A stretch of 64,000 nt of DNA from Enterobacter cloacae complex sp. R_G8 (GCF_024599795.1 NZ_CP102246.1:744001-808000), one strand, 5' to 3'; counted from the first letter of the stretch, positions 34,273 to 45,867 are shown. Numbers and translations: made by a program. Notes: generated from the letters alone by a model not told the origin.

Positions 34273-35238
34273 ATGAAGCAGCAGGCCGGCATTGGTATTC
34301 TTTTGGCGCTCACAACCGCAATGTGCTGGGGTGCGCTGCCAATTGCAATGAAGCAGGTACTGGAAGTGATGGAGCCGCCTACGGTGGTGTTTTATCGCTT
34401 TCTGATGGCAAGTATCGGCCTGGGTGCCATTCTCGCTGTTAAAGGCAAGCTTCCACCATTGCGTCTCTTCCGTAAACCGCGCTGGCTGGTGTTGCTGGCT
34501 ATCGCGACCGGTGGACTGTTTGGCAACTTCATACTGTTCAGCTCTTCCCTGCAATACCTCAGCCCGACAGCGTCGCAAGTGATTGGTCAACTCTCACCGG
34601 TCGGCATGATGGTCGCCAGCGTCTTTATCCTCAAGGAGAAGATGCGGGGTACGCAGATTATCGGGGCGAGCATGCTGCTATGTGGTCTGGTGATGTTCTT
34701 TAATACCAGCCTGATAGAGATTTTTACCCGACTGACCGATTACACCTGGGGTGTGATCTTCGGTGTGGGGGCAGCAACAGTCTGGGTGAGCTATGGTGTC
34801 GCGCAAAAGGTGTTATTGCGTCGTCTTGCTTCACAGCAGATCCTCTTTTTGCTGTACACTTTGTGTACAATAGCATTATTGCCGTTAGCGAAGCCGGGGG
34901 TGATTACCCAGCTTAGCGACTGGCAGCTGGCGTGCCTCATATTTTGTGGGCTGAATACGCTGGTCGGTTATGGCGCGCTGGCCGAAGCAATGGCGCGCTG
35001 GCAGGCAGCACAGGTGAGCGCATTGATTACGCTCACTCCGCTGTTTACGCTGTTATTTTCAGATTTGTTATCAATGGCCTGGCCCGATGTCTTCGTCAGA
35101 CCGATGCTCAACCTGTTGGGCTATCTCGGTGCGTTTGTCGTGGTTGCGGGCGCGATGTATTCCGCCATTGGTCATCGTCTCTGGGGGCGTTGGCGCAAAA
35201 ATGAAGCGGTTGTAGTAGTCCCCCGCTCAGGCGAATGA
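34273..35238 (+). CDS. yhbE: EamA/DMT-family inner-membrane transporter YhbE
   Basis: A 321-residue protein with ten predicted transmembrane helices in two EamA repeats (about 10-145 and 155-295). It belongs to the drug/metabolite transporter superfamily; the substrate is unknown. It lies between rpmA and obgE, as in E. coli, and ends 15 bases before obgE, so the two are probably cotranscribed. Confidence 0.93.
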   Translation: MKQQAGIGILLALTTAMCWGALPIAMKQVLEVMEPPTVVFYRFLMASIGLGAILAVKGKLPPLRLFRKPRWLVLLAIATGGLFGNFILFSSSLQYLSPTASQVIGQLSPVGMMVASVFILKEKMRGTQIIGASMLLCGLVMFFNTSLIEIFTRLTDYTWGVIFGVGAATVWVSYGVAQKVLLRRLASQQILFLLYTLCTIALLPLAKPGVITQLSDWQLACLIFCGLNTLVGYGALAEAMARWQAAQVSALITLTPLFTLLFSDLLSMAWPDVFVRPMLNLLGYLGAFVVVAGAMYSAIGHRLWGRWRKNEAVVVVPRSGE

Positions 35239-36426
<1,188 letters not shown>

Positions 36427-36436
36427 TGACCACAGA

Positions 36437-36466
36437 AGGCCCCTGTTGATACAGGGGCTTTTTTTA
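36437..36466 (+). terminator. Terminator after obgE
   Basis: AGGCCCCTGT / ACAGGGGCTTTTTTT with a TGAT loop. It overlaps the stop codon of the opposing kinase gene at 36464. Confidence 0.9.
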
Positions 36467-37507
36467 TTCCAGTGTTGAAGGCAGCCAGCAGCTGGCGATG
36501 AGACCGCCTTGCGCGCCATTCTCCAGCGTCAGTTTTCCGTGGTGAAGCTGCACGATGCGTTGCACGATACTCAGACCCAGGCCACTACCGCCGTAGCGCT
36601 GGTCGAGACGACGGAACGGCTCGGTGATCGACTGCCGGTGCGCTTCATCAATACCGGGTCCCTGATCGATAACGCTGACCCGCGTACCGCCGTCCAGGCC
36701 GGTTAATGTCACGGTGATGGTTGTTCCTGCCGGGCTATAACGTCCGGCATTCTCCAGCAGGTTACGCAGCATCAATCGCAGAAGCACCGCGTCCCCCTGC
36801 ACCGTTAGTGGGCTTTTGGCCGGCCATATCACCGTATGTTCTTTGGCTTCATGCTCAAGGCCAAGCGGGGTGATGATATTGTCTGTCCAGTTCACCGTCT
36901 CGTAGTGGCCGCTTGCCATCGCCTGCCCGGCACGCGCCAGCATGAGCAACTGTTCAATGGTATGCATGAGCTGATCGATACGGCTGATGAGTGTCGAAGC
37001 CTGCGGCGAACCTGACTGCGCCATGAGTTCCAGATGCAGCCTGATCCCGGCGAGAGGCGTGCGCAGCTCGTGCGCAGCATCGGCGGTAAAGAGTCTTTCC
37101 TGCTGGATGGTGTGATCCAGCCTGGCGAGCAACTGATTCAGAGAGGTGGTGACGGCACCGATTTCTTCCATATCGGAATACATTGGCAGCGGGGTCAGGT
37201 TGTCCGCGGAACGATTCGCCAGACTGGCACGCAGCTTGTTCAGGGGGCGGGTTATCCAGGTAACTGCCCAGAAGGAGAAGAGCAGGGTGAAGCCAACCAT
37301 CACCAGGGAGGGGACCAGCAGTGAGGCAATCGCTTCGCGGATCTCTTTTTCAACGTGGTTGTTGCGTGATTTTGCCGACAACGTTTCATTGACCAGAAAA
37401 CCAATCTGTTCGCGGCTTTCATGCCAGAGCCAGATTACGCTTATCAACTGGAAAAATAACAGAATAACCGCCAGCAGAACCATCAATCGCCGACGCATGC
37501 TGTTCAT
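36464..37507 (-). CDS. basS: PmrB/BasS-type sensor histidine kinase
   Basis: A 347-residue kinase with two transmembrane helices (about 8-28 and 62-86), HAMP (about 87-138), HisKA with His146 in AHELRTPL, and HATPase with NLLENAGRYSP and GGSGLGLSIV. The short periplasmic loop keeps two ExxE motifs (E30-E33 in HESREQ and E55-E58 in EIREAI), like the ferric-iron-binding motifs of Salmonella PmrB. PmrAB controls lipid A modification and polymyxin resistance. The gene overlaps pmrA by four bases. It is absent from this site in E. coli K-12, where basS lies beside eptA. Whether it is the only PmrB in this genome cannot be seen here. Confidence 0.85.
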   Translation of the reverse strand: MNSMRRRLMVLLAVILLFFQLISVIWLWHESREQIGFLVNETLSAKSRNNHVEKEIREAIASLLVPSLVMVGFTLLFSFWAVTWITRPLNKLRASLANRSADNLTPLPMYSDMEEIGAVTTSLNQLLARLDHTIQQERLFTADAAHELRTPLAGIRLHLELMAQSGSPQASTLISRIDQLMHTIEQLLMLARAGQAMASGHYETVNWTDNIITPLGLEHEAKEHTVIWPAKSPLTVQGDAVLLRLMLRNLLENAGRYSPAGTTITVTLTGLDGGTRVSVIDQGPGIDEAHRQSITEPFRRLDQRYGGSGLGLSIVQRIVQLHHGKLTLENGAQGGLIASCWLPSTLE

Positions 37508-38166
37508 TTCTGGCTCTCCAGACGATAGCCCACACCGCGTACGGTTTTTATTCTGTCTTTACCGAGTTTGCGCCGCAGATTGTGAATGTGCACTTCAAGG
37601 GTGTTTGACCCCGGATCATCTTGCCAGGAGTAAATATCCTGCTGGAGGGTTTCTCGGTGTACCGTCTGTCCGCTCCGCATGATCAGACGCGTAAGCAGAG
37701 CGAACTCTTTGGGGGTGACCTCAACGGGTTGTGACTCACGCAGCACCTGCTGGGTTTGCAGATTCAGCGTAATATCCCCGTCGGTGAGTAAGTTATCACT
37801 ATGCCCCTGATAGCGGCGGATTAACGCCCGCACGCGTGCCTGTAGCTCTGCGAGGGCAAAAGGCTTCACCAGATAATCATCCGCGCCGGAATCAAGGCCG
37901 TTGATACGATCTTCGATGGCATCACGTGCCGTCAGGATCAACACCGGGTTGTCGACACCGCGGCGGCGCCACTGGCTTAACAATGTGGCACCGTCTTTAT
38001 CTGGTAAGCCAAGATCGAGGATCACCAGACTGTATTCCCCGCTCTGGATCAGGGCATCCGCCTCTGCCGCCGTGGCGGCGCAGTCGAGGGCATATCCTTC
38101 ATTGGCCAGCGCAAGCGCCAGCCCTTCCTGTAATAACAGATCGTCTTCAACTATAAGTAGTTTCAT
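37504..38166 (-). CDS. basR: PmrA/BasR-type response regulator
   Basis: A 220-residue OmpR-family regulator. The receiver has Asp51 in LDLGLPD, Thr at LTARD and Lys in LVKPFALAEL. The winged-helix domain carries NTLEVHIHNLRRKLG and TVRGVGYRL. The stretch HRETLQQDIYSWQDDPGSNT resembles E. coli/Salmonella PmrA more than QseB. It starts two bases after the dacB stop, so dacB-basR-basS form a tight unit. No eptA or arn gene is in the window. Confidence 0.86.
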   Translation of the reverse strand: MKLLIVEDDLLLQEGLALALANEGYALDCAATAAEADALIQSGEYSLVILDLGLPDKDGATLLSQWRRRGVDNPVLILTARDAIEDRINGLDSGADDYLVKPFALAELQARVRALIRRYQGHSDNLLTDGDITLNLQTQQVLRESQPVEVTPKEFALLTRLIMRSGQTVHRETLQQDIYSWQDDPGSNTLEVHIHNLRRKLGKDRIKTVRGVGYRLESQK

Positions 38167-38168
38167 CG

Positions 38169-39602
38169 CTAGTTATTCTGGTAGATGTCCTTATAAAGCC
38201 TGCTTTCGAAGCGTACCAGCGGGATACGGCGATTGCGCTGGTCGGCCGGTTCGACGGCATAGCCGGAAAGATACTGCACGAATGCCATGCGTTGCCCGCT
38301 GGCGGTAGTGATGAAGCCTGCAAGGTTGTAAACCCCCTGCAGTGAACCTGTTTTAGCGGACACTTTACCGTCCACACCGGCAGCGTGAAGGCCGGCCCGG
38401 TACTGAAGTGAACCGTCATGCCCGGCAAGGGGCAGCATCGAGATAAAGTTTAGCTCAGTGTCATGTTGTGCAATGTACTGAAGCACTTGCATCATGGTTG
38501 CCGGAGAGATCAAATTGTGACGCGATAACCCGGAACCATCGACAGCGATCGTATTGCCCAGATCGATGCCCGCCTGCTGACGCAGGATCTGACGCACGGC
38601 GTCGGAGCCTGCACGCCAGGTTCCCGGAACACCGAAACGCGCGTGACCAATCATGCGGAATACCGTGTCGGCGATCATATTGTCAGACTTCTTCAGCATG
38701 ATCCTTAGCAAATCGTGCAACGGTTCAGACTGTTTGCTGGCGATAACCGTGCCGGGTTGATTAACCTGCGTCTGACGCAGGAGAGTACCGGTATAGGTGA
38801 TCCCAGCCTGTTTCAGTTCGTCCTTGAGAATTGCGCCCGCGTAGCTTGCACCATCCTGGATGGCGAAGGCCAGCGGTAGGGGATCGGCGCGTTGCGTCAG
38901 GCATCCGGTAAGGGTGAAGCGGTTAAGATCGCCGGGCACGACATCCAGTTCGCAATACTGTGCGTCCGGGGAGCCTTTGGCCAGCGTACGGACCTGGCTA
39001 AACATGGTGACCGGGTAGTAAGACGCTACGCGAATAAACGCTAAATCGTCCGGTTTTGGCGCGCTGTAAAGCGAAATCGAGAAGCAGTTACGGTCAACAA
39101 TAGCGGCCGCTGGCGGCGCGCTAAAGCACTGCGTCATGTCGTTCCACGGCCAGCCAGGGGCTTTATCGTGGCTGGCAAAGATGGAGGTATCGATCAACAC
39201 GTTGCCATCGATCTTCTGCACGCCGGATTTTTTCAGCACCGCCACCATGTTGCGGATATCCTGGCGTTTGAAGGTGGGGTCACCGCCAAAGCGGGCGATG
39301 AGATCGCCTTTCAACTCACCGTCTTCAGCCTTGCCTTTGGTCTCAAGGGTGGTGGTAAAACGGAAGTCAGGCCCGAGCTGAAGCAGGGCGGCGAGCGCAG
39401 TGATCACCTTCTGGGTACTGGCAGGCAGCGCCATTTGTTGACTGTGGTAGTCAATCTCTGGTGCCTGTGCCCCGACCTTCTGCACCATCAGTGCAAGGTT
39501 AGCACCGGCGGGTAGCTGATTAATGTACTCATCAACATTCGCGGCCTGAACGCTGAACGTTATACTGGTAGTCAATCCGATGATAAATCTGGAAAATCGC
39601 AT
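38169..39602 (-). CDS. dacB: D-alanyl-D-alanine carboxypeptidase/endopeptidase (PBP4)
   Basis: A 477-residue class C penicillin-binding protein that trims and cleaves peptidoglycan cross-links in the periplasm. A signal peptide covers residues 1-20 (FSVQA). Catalytic motifs are Ser62-x-x-Lys65 (STQK), SDN in LKKSDNMIAD near residue 305, and KTG in SAKTGSLQG near residue 417. It is divergent from greA. The two-component genes follow directly on the same strand, so the kinase pair may depend in part on the dacB promoter. Confidence 0.97.
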   Translation of the reverse strand: MRFSRFIIGLTTSITFSVQAANVDEYINQLPAGANLALMVQKVGAQAPEIDYHSQQMALPASTQKVITALAALLQLGPDFRFTTTLETKGKAEDGELKGDLIARFGGDPTFKRQDIRNMVAVLKKSGVQKIDGNVLIDTSIFASHDKAPGWPWNDMTQCFSAPPAAAIVDRNCFSISLYSAPKPDDLAFIRVASYYPVTMFSQVRTLAKGSPDAQYCELDVVPGDLNRFTLTGCLTQRADPLPLAFAIQDGASYAGAILKDELKQAGITYTGTLLRQTQVNQPGTVIASKQSEPLHDLLRIMLKKSDNMIADTVFRMIGHARFGVPGTWRAGSDAVRQILRQQAGIDLGNTIAVDGSGLSRHNLISPATMMQVLQYIAQHDTELNFISMLPLAGHDGSLQYRAGLHAAGVDGKVSAKTGSLQGVYNLAGFITTASGQRMAFVQYLSGYAVEPADQRNRRIPLVRFESRLYKDIYQNN

Positions 39603-39701
39603 AATCTCGCGCTAACAACCCGAAAACAAACCGTCATACTACGGTGCATAGCACTGCAAAGTAAACGATGACCCATAGTGAACTTCGCGGTAAAATGCGT
39701 A

Positions 39702-39758
39702 TCAAATTGAAAATTGCTGCTGACCTGGGGCGTAGCTCCCGGGTCGGTTTTCTTTTTG
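39702..39758 (+). ncRNA. greA leader attenuator / GraL-type small RNA
   Basis: In the dacB-greA gap (227 bases) the greA leader holds GACCTGGG / CCCGGGTC around GCGTAGCT, followed by GGTTTTCTTTTT at 39745-39758, a clear intrinsic terminator about 70 bases before greA. In E. coli a similar leader terminator releases the sRNA GraL. TAAAAT at 39691-39696 is a likely -10, which would give a transcript of about 57 nt. The start is inferred. Confidence 0.6.
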
Positions 39759-39829
39759 CTTCTGGCCCGCTCATGAGGGCCGGGGCAGGGAACACTGCTC
39801 CCAACAGGAATGTTTAAGAGGTATAACAA

Positions 39830-40306
39830 ATGCAAGCTATTCCGATGACCTTACGTGGTGCCGAAAAACTGCGCGAAGAGCTGGATTTCCTGAAATCGGT
39901 TCGTCGCCCTGAAATCATCGCCGCTATCGCGGAAGCGCGTGAGCATGGCGACCTGAAAGAGAACGCTGAATACCATGCGGCGCGTGAGCAGCAGGGGTTC
40001 TGTGAAGGGCGTATTAAAGATATCGAAGCAAAACTGTCCAATGCGCAGGTTATCGATATCACCAAAATGCCAAACAATGGCCGTGTGATCTTCGGTTCGA
40101 CCGTTAGCGTGCTGAACCTGGACACTGACGAAGAGCAGACTTACCGCATCGTGGGCGATGATGAAGCTGACTTCAAACAGAACCTGATCTCAGTGAACTC
40201 TCCGATTGCCCGCGGCCTGATTGGCAAAGAGCAGGACGATGTGGTCACCATCCGTACCCCGGGCGGGGAAGTGGAATACGAAATTATCAAGGTTGAGTAC
40301 CTGTAA
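39830..40306 (+). CDS. greA: Transcript cleavage factor GreA
   Basis: A 158-residue factor that enters the RNA polymerase secondary channel and stimulates cleavage of backtracked RNA. The N-terminal coiled coil has the acidic tip Asp-x-x-Glu ([11 protein letters not shown], near residue 41). The C-terminal FKBP-like domain starts near residue 80. The length equals E. coli GreA. An attenuator lies in its leader. Confidence 0.99.
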   Translation: MQAIPMTLRGAEKLREELDFLKSVRRPEIIAAIAEAREHGDLKENAEYHAAREQQGFCEGRIKDIEAKLSNAQVIDITKMPNNGRVIFGSTVSVLNLDTDEEQTYRIVGDDEADFKQNLISVNSPIARGLIGKEQDDVVTIRTPGGEVEYEIIKVEYL

Positions 40307-40346
40307 TTCGCCTCGCCACATAGATGTTGATACATTGTAAAGAAAG

Positions 40347-40373
40347 GAAAAAGGCCGCATAGCGGCCTTTTAA
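40347..40373. terminator. Bidirectional terminator between greA and yhbY
   Basis: AAAAAGGCCGC / GCGGCCTTTT with an ATA loop; A run on the left and T run on the right serve both convergent genes. Confidence 0.9.
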
Positions 40374-40457
40374 CAACTCAAGGAGCATGGCATTTTGCTC
40401 ACCTGCTGACAGAAATCCCTCGTTTTACACAGAAAATGTGTTTAATTCAGGATATCC

Positions 40458-40751
40458 TTAGCGTGGCAGCGAGATTTTACGCTCTTTAGTTGGGCGATAG
40501 AGCACCAGCGTTTTACCGATGACCTGTACATTACAGGCACCGGTTTCGCGCACGATGGCTTCCACGATCAAGTTCTTCGTGTCTCTGTCTTCAGAGGCAA
40601 TTTTCACCTTGATCAGCTCGTGGTGTTCCAGCGCTTGTTCAATCTCGGCAAGCACCCCTTCGGTCAAACCATTGTTGCCAAGCATGACTACAGGCTTGAG
40701 CGGATGTGCCAGACCTTTAAGGTGCTGTTTTTGTTTAGTACTCAGATTCAT
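40458..40751 (-). CDS. yhbY: CRM-domain ribosome assembly protein YhbY
   Basis: A 97-residue single CRM/YhbY domain protein that binds pre-50S particles. The GxxG-type loop is seen in MLGNNGLTEGV, and the C-terminus is KTLVLYRPTKERKISLPR. The start at 40751 (MNLSTKQKQH) matches E. coli; in-frame ATGs upstream extend into the divergent rlmE promoter. Confidence 0.96.
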   Translation of the reverse strand: MNLSTKQKQHLKGLAHPLKPVVMLGNNGLTEGVLAEIEQALEHHELIKVKIASEDRDTKNLIVEAIVRETGACNVQVIGKTLVLYRPTKERKISLPR

Positions 40752-40878
40752 CGTATATTTTTGCTTACGTTGGGATTGAAAACGGTTCATTCTACCGCCA
40801 TCTCCCTTATATCGCCAAATAGCTGCGTAGAAATTTACGTCACAGGCAAGCAACGATGAACCAGGACGGAAATGTTAA

Positions 40879-41505
40879 ATGACAGGTAAAAAGCGTTCTG
40901 CCAGTTCCAGCCGCTGGCTTCAGGAACACTTTAGCGATAAATATGTTCAACAGGCACAGAAAAAGGGGTTGCGTTCCCGTGCCTGGTTTAAACTTGATGA
41001 AATACAGCAAAGTGACAAACTTTTTAAGCCGGGGATGACGGTGGTTGACCTCGGTGCGGCACCTGGCGGATGGTCCCAGTATGCGGTAACGCAGATTGGC
41101 GGCACGGGCCGAATCATCGCATGCGATCTTTTACCAATGGATCCCATCGTTGGTGTCGACTTCCTTCAGGGCGACTTTCGTGATGAATTAGTGCTGAAAG
41201 CGTTACTTGATCGTGTAGGTGACAGTAAGGTCCAGGTTGTCATGTCAGATATGGCACCAAATATGTGTGGAACACCGGCGGTGGATATCCCCCGCGCCAT
41301 GTATCTGGTGGAGCTAGCGTTAGAAATGTGTCGTGATGTACTAGCGCCTGGTGGTAGTTTTGTTGTGAAGGTGTTTCAGGGCGAAGGTTTCGAGGAGTAC
41401 CTTAAGGAAATTCGCTCCCTGTTTGCGAAGGTCAAAGTTCGTAAGCCGGACTCTTCCCGGGCCCGTTCCCGTGAAGTGTATATTGTAGCGACCGGGCGAA
41501 AATGA
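40879..41505 (+). CDS. rlmE: 23S rRNA 2'-O-ribose U2552 methyltransferase
   Basis: A 208-residue heat-shock methyltransferase (RrmJ/FtsJ) acting on U2552 in the A loop of 50S. The SAM motif is [12 protein letters not shown] near residue 60. The catalytic K-D-K-E set matches Lys38 in the N-terminal part, Asp in SDMAPN near 124, Lys in [10 protein letters not shown] near 164, and Glu in SREVYIVA near 199. It is followed 102 bases later by ftsH, as in E. coli. Confidence 0.97.
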   Translation: MTGKKRSASSSRWLQEHFSDKYVQQAQKKGLRSRAWFKLDEIQQSDKLFKPGMTVVDLGAAPGGWSQYAVTQIGGTGRIIACDLLPMDPIVGVDFLQGDFRDELVLKALLDRVGDSKVQVVMSDMAPNMCGTPAVDIPRAMYLVELALEMCRDVLAPGGSFVVKVFQGEGFEEYLKEIRSLFAKVKVRKPDSSRARSREVYIVATGRK

Positions 41506-41607
41506 TAGCTGGTGGATTTCAGACGAAAGTTTGAATGACACTGGATATAGAGTATCCTGACGCTGTTTTTAACACAGTTGTAATATGAGGTTAATCCCTT
41601 GAGTGAC

Positions 41608-43542
41608 ATGGCGAAAAACCTAATACTCTGGCTGGTCATTGCCGTTGTGCTGATGTCAGTATTCCAGAGCTTTGGGCCCAGCGAGTCGAATGGCCGCAAG
41701 GTGGATTATTCTACCTTCCTGCAGGAGGTCAATCAGGACCAGGTTCGCGAAGCGCGTATCAACGGACGTGAGATCAACGTTACCAAGAAAGATAGTAACC
41801 GTTACACGACTTACATCCCGGTGAACGATCCTAAGCTGCTTGATAACCTTCTGACTAAAAACGTCAAGGTGGTAGGTGAGCCGCCAGAAGAACCAAGCCT
41901 GCTGGCTTCTATCTTCATCTCCTGGTTCCCGATGCTGCTTCTTATCGGCGTCTGGATCTTCTTTATGCGCCAGATGCAGGGCGGCGGTGGCAAAGGTGCC
42001 ATGTCGTTCGGTAAGAGCAAGGCGCGTATGTTGACGGAAGATCAGATCAAAACCACGTTTGCAGACGTCGCCGGTTGTGACGAAGCAAAAGAAGAGGTGG
42101 GTGAACTGGTTGAATACCTGCGCGAGCCGAGCCGTTTCCAGAAGCTGGGCGGTAAGATCCCGAAAGGCGTCCTGATGGTCGGCCCTCCGGGTACCGGTAA
42201 AACCCTGCTGGCGAAAGCCATCGCGGGTGAAGCGAAGGTGCCGTTCTTTACTATTTCGGGTTCTGACTTCGTAGAAATGTTCGTGGGTGTTGGTGCATCT
42301 CGTGTGCGTGACATGTTCGAGCAGGCTAAAAAGGCAGCACCGTGCATTATCTTCATCGATGAAATCGACGCCGTAGGTCGCCAGCGTGGCGCAGGCCTGG
42401 GCGGTGGTCATGATGAACGTGAGCAGACTCTGAACCAGATGCTGGTTGAGATGGACGGCTTTGAAGGTAACGAGGGTATTATCGTTATTGCGGCAACTAA
42501 CCGTCCGGACGTTCTTGACCCGGCGCTGCTGCGTCCAGGCCGTTTCGACCGTCAGGTTGTGGTTGGTCTGCCGGATGTCCGTGGTCGTGAACAGATTCTG
42601 AAAGTTCACATGCGTCGCGTACCGCTGGCGCCAGATATCGACGCGGCAATCATTGCGCGCGGTACACCGGGCTTCTCCGGTGCGGATTTGGCTAACCTGG
42701 TCAACGAAGCTGCACTGTTTGCTGCTCGCGGTAACAAGCGCGTGGTATCGATGGTGGAATTCGAAAAAGCGAAAGACAAAATCATGATGGGGGCGGAACG
42801 CCGCTCCATGGTGATGACGGAAGCGCAGAAAGAGTCCACGGCATACCACGAAGCGGGCCACGCGATTATCGGTCGCCTGGTGCCGGAACACGATCCGGTG
42901 CATAAAGTGACGATCATTCCGCGCGGTCGTGCGCTGGGTGTGACCTTCTTCCTGCCTGAAGGCGACGCGATTAGCGCCAGCCGTCAGAAACTGGAAAGCC
43001 AGATTTCAACCCTGTACGGCGGTCGTCTGGCGGAAGAGATTATCTACGGTGCGGAACATGTTTCTACCGGTGCGTCCAACGATATTAAAGTGGCGACAAA
43101 CCTGGCGCGTAACATGGTGACCCAGTGGGGCTTCTCCGACAAACTCGGTCCACTGCTGTATGCAGAGGAAGAGGGCGAAGTGTTCCTGGGCCGCTCTGTG
43201 GCGAAAGCGAAACATATGTCTGATGAGACAGCTCGCATCATCGACCAGGAAGTGAAAGCGCTGATTGAACGTAACTACGGTCGCGCACGTCAGATCCTGA
43301 ACGACAATATGGACATTCTGCATTCGATGAAAGATGCGCTCATGAAATATGAGACCATCGATGCTCCGCAGATTGACGACCTGATGGCTCGCCGCGAAGT
43401 GCGTCCGCCAGCAGGCTGGGAAGACCCAGGTGCTTCCAACAATTCTGACAACAATGGCACCCCGCGTGCGCCGCGTCCGGTTGATGAACCACGTACGCCG
43501 AACCCGGGCAACACCATGTCAGAACAGTTGGGCGACAAGTAA
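41608..43542 (+). CDS. ftsH: ATP-dependent zinc metalloprotease FtsH
   Basis: A 644-residue essential membrane AAA+ protease that degrades LpxC, sigma-32 and unassembled membrane proteins, so it balances LPS and phospholipid synthesis. Two transmembrane helices (about 5-25, 98-120) flank a periplasmic domain. Walker A is GPPGTGKT at 192-199, Walker B is IIFIDEID, the SRH is [16 protein letters not shown], and zinc-binding HEAGH is at 414-418. ATG at 41608 matches the E. coli annotation. An in-frame TTG at 41599 has GAGG eight bases upstream and could be the real start (647 residues). Confidence 0.98.
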   Translation: MAKNLILWLVIAVVLMSVFQSFGPSESNGRKVDYSTFLQEVNQDQVREARINGREINVTKKDSNRYTTYIPVNDPKLLDNLLTKNVKVVGEPPEEPSLLASIFISWFPMLLLIGVWIFFMRQMQGGGGKGAMSFGKSKARMLTEDQIKTTFADVAGCDEAKEEVGELVEYLREPSRFQKLGGKIPKGVLMVGPPGTGKTLLAKAIAGEAKVPFFTISGSDFVEMFVGVGASRVRDMFEQAKKAAPCIIFIDEIDAVGRQRGAGLGGGHDEREQTLNQMLVEMDGFEGNEGIIVIAATNRPDVLDPALLRPGRFDRQVVVGLPDVRGREQILKVHMRRVPLAPDIDAAIIARGTPGFSGADLANLVNEAALFAARGNKRVVSMVEFEKAKDKIMMGAERRSMVMTEAQKESTAYHEAGHAIIGRLVPEHDPVHKVTIIPRGRALGVTFFLPEGDAISASRQKLESQISTLYGGRLAEEIIYGAEHVSTGASNDIKVATNLARNMVTQWGFSDKLGPLLYAEEEGEVFLGRSVAKAKHMSDETARIIDQEVKALIERNYGRARQILNDNMDILHSMKDALMKYETIDAPQIDDLMARREVRPPAGWEDPGASNNSDNNGTPRAPRPVDEPRTPNPGNTMSEQLGDK

Positions 43543-43574
43543 GTCACTGCTGTTGGTGAGTATGTCTGTACCTC

Positions 43575-43606
43575 AAACCCTGGAGCTTGCTCCGGGGTTT
43601 TTCTTT
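43575..43606 (+). terminator. Terminator after ftsH
   Basis: AACCCTGGAGC / GCTCCGGGGTT with a TT loop, followed by TTTCTTTTC. It separates rlmE-ftsH from folP-glmM. Confidence 0.88.
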
Positions 43607-43640
43607 TCTGTTAAACCACATTAATACCAGGGATTTAACC

Positions 43641-44489
43641 ATGAAACTATTCGCCCAGGACTCGCATCTCGATCTCTCACATCCGCATGTGATGGGGATC
43701 CTGAATGTCACGCCTGACTCCTTCTCTGATGGTGGCACGCATAACACGCTTATCGAGGCGGTTAAGCACGCCAATCTGATGATCAACGCGGGAGCCACAA
43801 TCATTGACGTCGGCGGTGAATCGACGCGTCCAGGGGCGGCAGAGGTTTCGGTGGAAGAAGAGCTGGCGCGGGTGGTGCCGGTGGTAGAAGCGATCGCACA
43901 ACGTTTTGAGGTGTGGATATCCGTCGACACGTCCAAGCCAGAGGTCATTCGCGAAGTGGCGCGAGTGGGTGCTCACATCATCAATGATATCCGCTCTCTC
44001 ACCGAGCCAGGGGCGATTGAGGCGGCTGCGGAAACCGGGCTGCCGGTTTGTCTGATGCATATGCAAGGCCAGCCGAAAACGATGCAGGATGCGCCTAAGT
44101 ATGAGGATGTTTTTGCGGATGTGAATCGCTTCTTTAATGAGCATATTGCACGCTGTGAGGGTGCAGGTATCGCAAAAGAGAAATTGCTGCTCGACCCGGG
44201 GTTCGGTTTCGGTAAAAATCTCTCTCACAATTATGAGTTGCTTGCGCGCTTATCAGAGTTTCATCATTTCGGCCTGCCGCTGCTGGTTGGCATGTCGAGA
44301 AAGTCGATGATTGGGCAGTTGCTCAATGTAGGGCCGAGTGAACGCCTGAGCGGTAGCCTGGCTTGTGCGGTGATTGCGGCAATGCAAGGCGCACACATTA
44401 TCCGTGTCCATGATGTTAAAGAAACAGTAGAAGCCATGCGTGTGGTGGAAGCCACACTGGCAGCGAAGGAAAAGAAACGCTATGAGTAA
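43641..44489 (+). CDS. folP: Dihydropteroate synthase
   Basis: A 282-residue TIM-barrel enzyme that joins p-aminobenzoate to dihydropterin pyrophosphate in folate synthesis; it is the sulfonamide target. [14 protein letters not shown] near residue 17 and GGESTRPGA near residue 60 are the family signatures, and SRKS near residue 219 binds the pterin phosphate. The start at 43641 matches E. coli. Its last eight bases overlap glmM. Confidence 0.98.
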   Translation: MKLFAQDSHLDLSHPHVMGILNVTPDSFSDGGTHNTLIEAVKHANLMINAGATIIDVGGESTRPGAAEVSVEEELARVVPVVEAIAQRFEVWISVDTSKPEVIREVARVGAHIINDIRSLTEPGAIEAAAETGLPVCLMHMQGQPKTMQDAPKYEDVFADVNRFFNEHIARCEGAGIAKEKLLLDPGFGFGKNLSHNYELLARLSEFHHFGLPLLVGMSRKSMIGQLLNVGPSERLSGSLACAVIAAMQGAHIIRVHDVKETVEAMRVVEATLAAKEKKRYE

Positions 44490-45819
44490 TCGTAAGTATT
44501 TTGGTACCGATGGTATCCGTGGGCGCGTAGGCGATGCTCCAATCACCCCTGATTTTGTGCTTAAACTTGGTTGGGCTGCTGGCAAGGTTCTGGCACGTCA
44601 TGGCTCGCGTAAAATTATCATTGGTAAAGATACCCGTATCTCCGGCTATATGCTGGAGTCCGCGCTGGAAGCCGGACTGGCCGCAGCGGGGCTTTCAGCT
44701 TCCTTTACGGGGCCAATGCCAACCCCGGCTGTTGCGTATCTGACGCGTACCTTCCGCGCGGAAGCTGGCATCGTGATTTCTGCCTCGCATAACCCGTTCT
44801 ATGACAACGGCATCAAGTTCTTCTCCATCGATGGCACCAAGCTACCGGATGAAGTGGAAGAGGCGATCGAAGCCGAAATGGAAAAAGAGATCACCTGCGT
44901 CGATTCCGCTGAACTGGGCAAAGCAAACCGTATTGTTGATGCAGCTGGCCGTTACATTGAATTCTGCAAAGGGACCTTCCCGAACGAGCTAAGCCTGGCT
45001 CACCTTAAAATTGTGGTGGACTGTGCAAACGGTGCGACGTATCACATTGCGCCTAATGTTTTCCGTGAGCTGGGGGCGAAAGTGATCACCATCGGCTGTG
45101 AGCCTGATGGTCTGAACATTAACGAACAGGTCGGTGCGACAGACGTTCGTGCCCTGCAGGCACGCGTGCTGGCAGAAAAAGCGGATCTCGGTATTGCGCT
45201 GGACGGTGACGGCGACCGTGTGATCATGGTTGATCACGAAGGTAACAAGGTCGATGGTGATCAAATTCTTTATATCATCGCCCGTGAAGGCCTGCGTCAG
45301 GGGCAGTTGCGCGGCGGCGCCGTGGGTACCCTGATGAGCAATATGGGACTGGAGCTGGCGTTGAAACAGCTGGGTATCCCGTTTGTTCGTGCGAAAGTGG
45401 GTGACCGCTACGTGCTGGAAAAACTGCAGGAGAAAGGCTGGCGTATTGGCGCAGAAAACTCCGGTCACGTGATCCTGCTGGACAAAACCACCACCGGTGA
45501 CGGCATCGTCGCGGCACTGCAGGTGGTAGCCGCCATGGCCCGCAATCATATGACCCTGCAGGATCTCTGCAGCGGTATGAAAATGTTCCCGCAGATCCTT
45601 GTCAACGTGCGCTTCACCGCAGGAAAAGGCGATCCGCTGGAAAATGAAAATGTAAAAGCCGTCATGACTGAGGTTGAAGCCGCGCTCGGCAGCCGTGGTC
45701 GTGTTCTGCTGCGTAAGTCGGGTACTGAACCGCTGATCCGCGTGATGGTGGAAGGTGAAGACGAAACGCAGGTGACGGAATTTGCGCACCGTATTGCGGA
45801 TGCCGTAAAAGCTGCATAA
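44482..45819 (+). CDS. glmM: Phosphoglucosamine mutase
   Basis: A 445-residue alpha-D-phosphohexomutase that interconverts glucosamine-6- and -1-phosphate for UDP-GlcNAc, feeding both peptidoglycan and LPS. The phosphoserine is Ser102 in ISASHNP. The metal loop is DGDGDR near residue 241, the sugar loop GENSGH-type is GAENSGHVI, and [12 protein letters not shown] binds phosphate. The start overlaps the folP stop by eight bases, so translation is coupled. Confidence 0.98.
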   Translation: MSNRKYFGTDGIRGRVGDAPITPDFVLKLGWAAGKVLARHGSRKIIIGKDTRISGYMLESALEAGLAAAGLSASFTGPMPTPAVAYLTRTFRAEAGIVISASHNPFYDNGIKFFSIDGTKLPDEVEEAIEAEMEKEITCVDSAELGKANRIVDAAGRYIEFCKGTFPNELSLAHLKIVVDCANGATYHIAPNVFRELGAKVITIGCEPDGLNINEQVGATDVRALQARVLAEKADLGIALDGDGDRVIMVDHEGNKVDGDQILYIIAREGLRQGQLRGGAVGTLMSNMGLELALKQLGIPFVRAKVGDRYVLEKLQEKGWRIGAENSGHVILLDKTTTGDGIVAALQVVAAMARNHMTLQDLCSGMKMFPQILVNVRFTAGKGDPLENENVKAVMTEVEAALGSRGRVLLRKSGTEPLIRVMVEGEDETQVTEFAHRIADAVKAA

Positions 45820-45839
45820 CTTTTCACAGTAAGTGTTTA

Positions 45840-45867
45840 AAAAGGCGGCGCTTGCCGCCTTAGTTTT
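45840..45867 (+). terminator. Terminator after glmM
   Basis: AAAAGGCGGC / GCCGCCTT with a GCTT loop, then AGTTTT. Further T-rich sequence follows near 45890. Confidence 0.82.

Noticed and set aside
41599..41608. Two alternative starts for ftsH as an isoform signal
   Set aside because: TTG at 41599 and ATG at 41608 differ by only three residues; this is annotation ambiguity, not evidence for two proteins.
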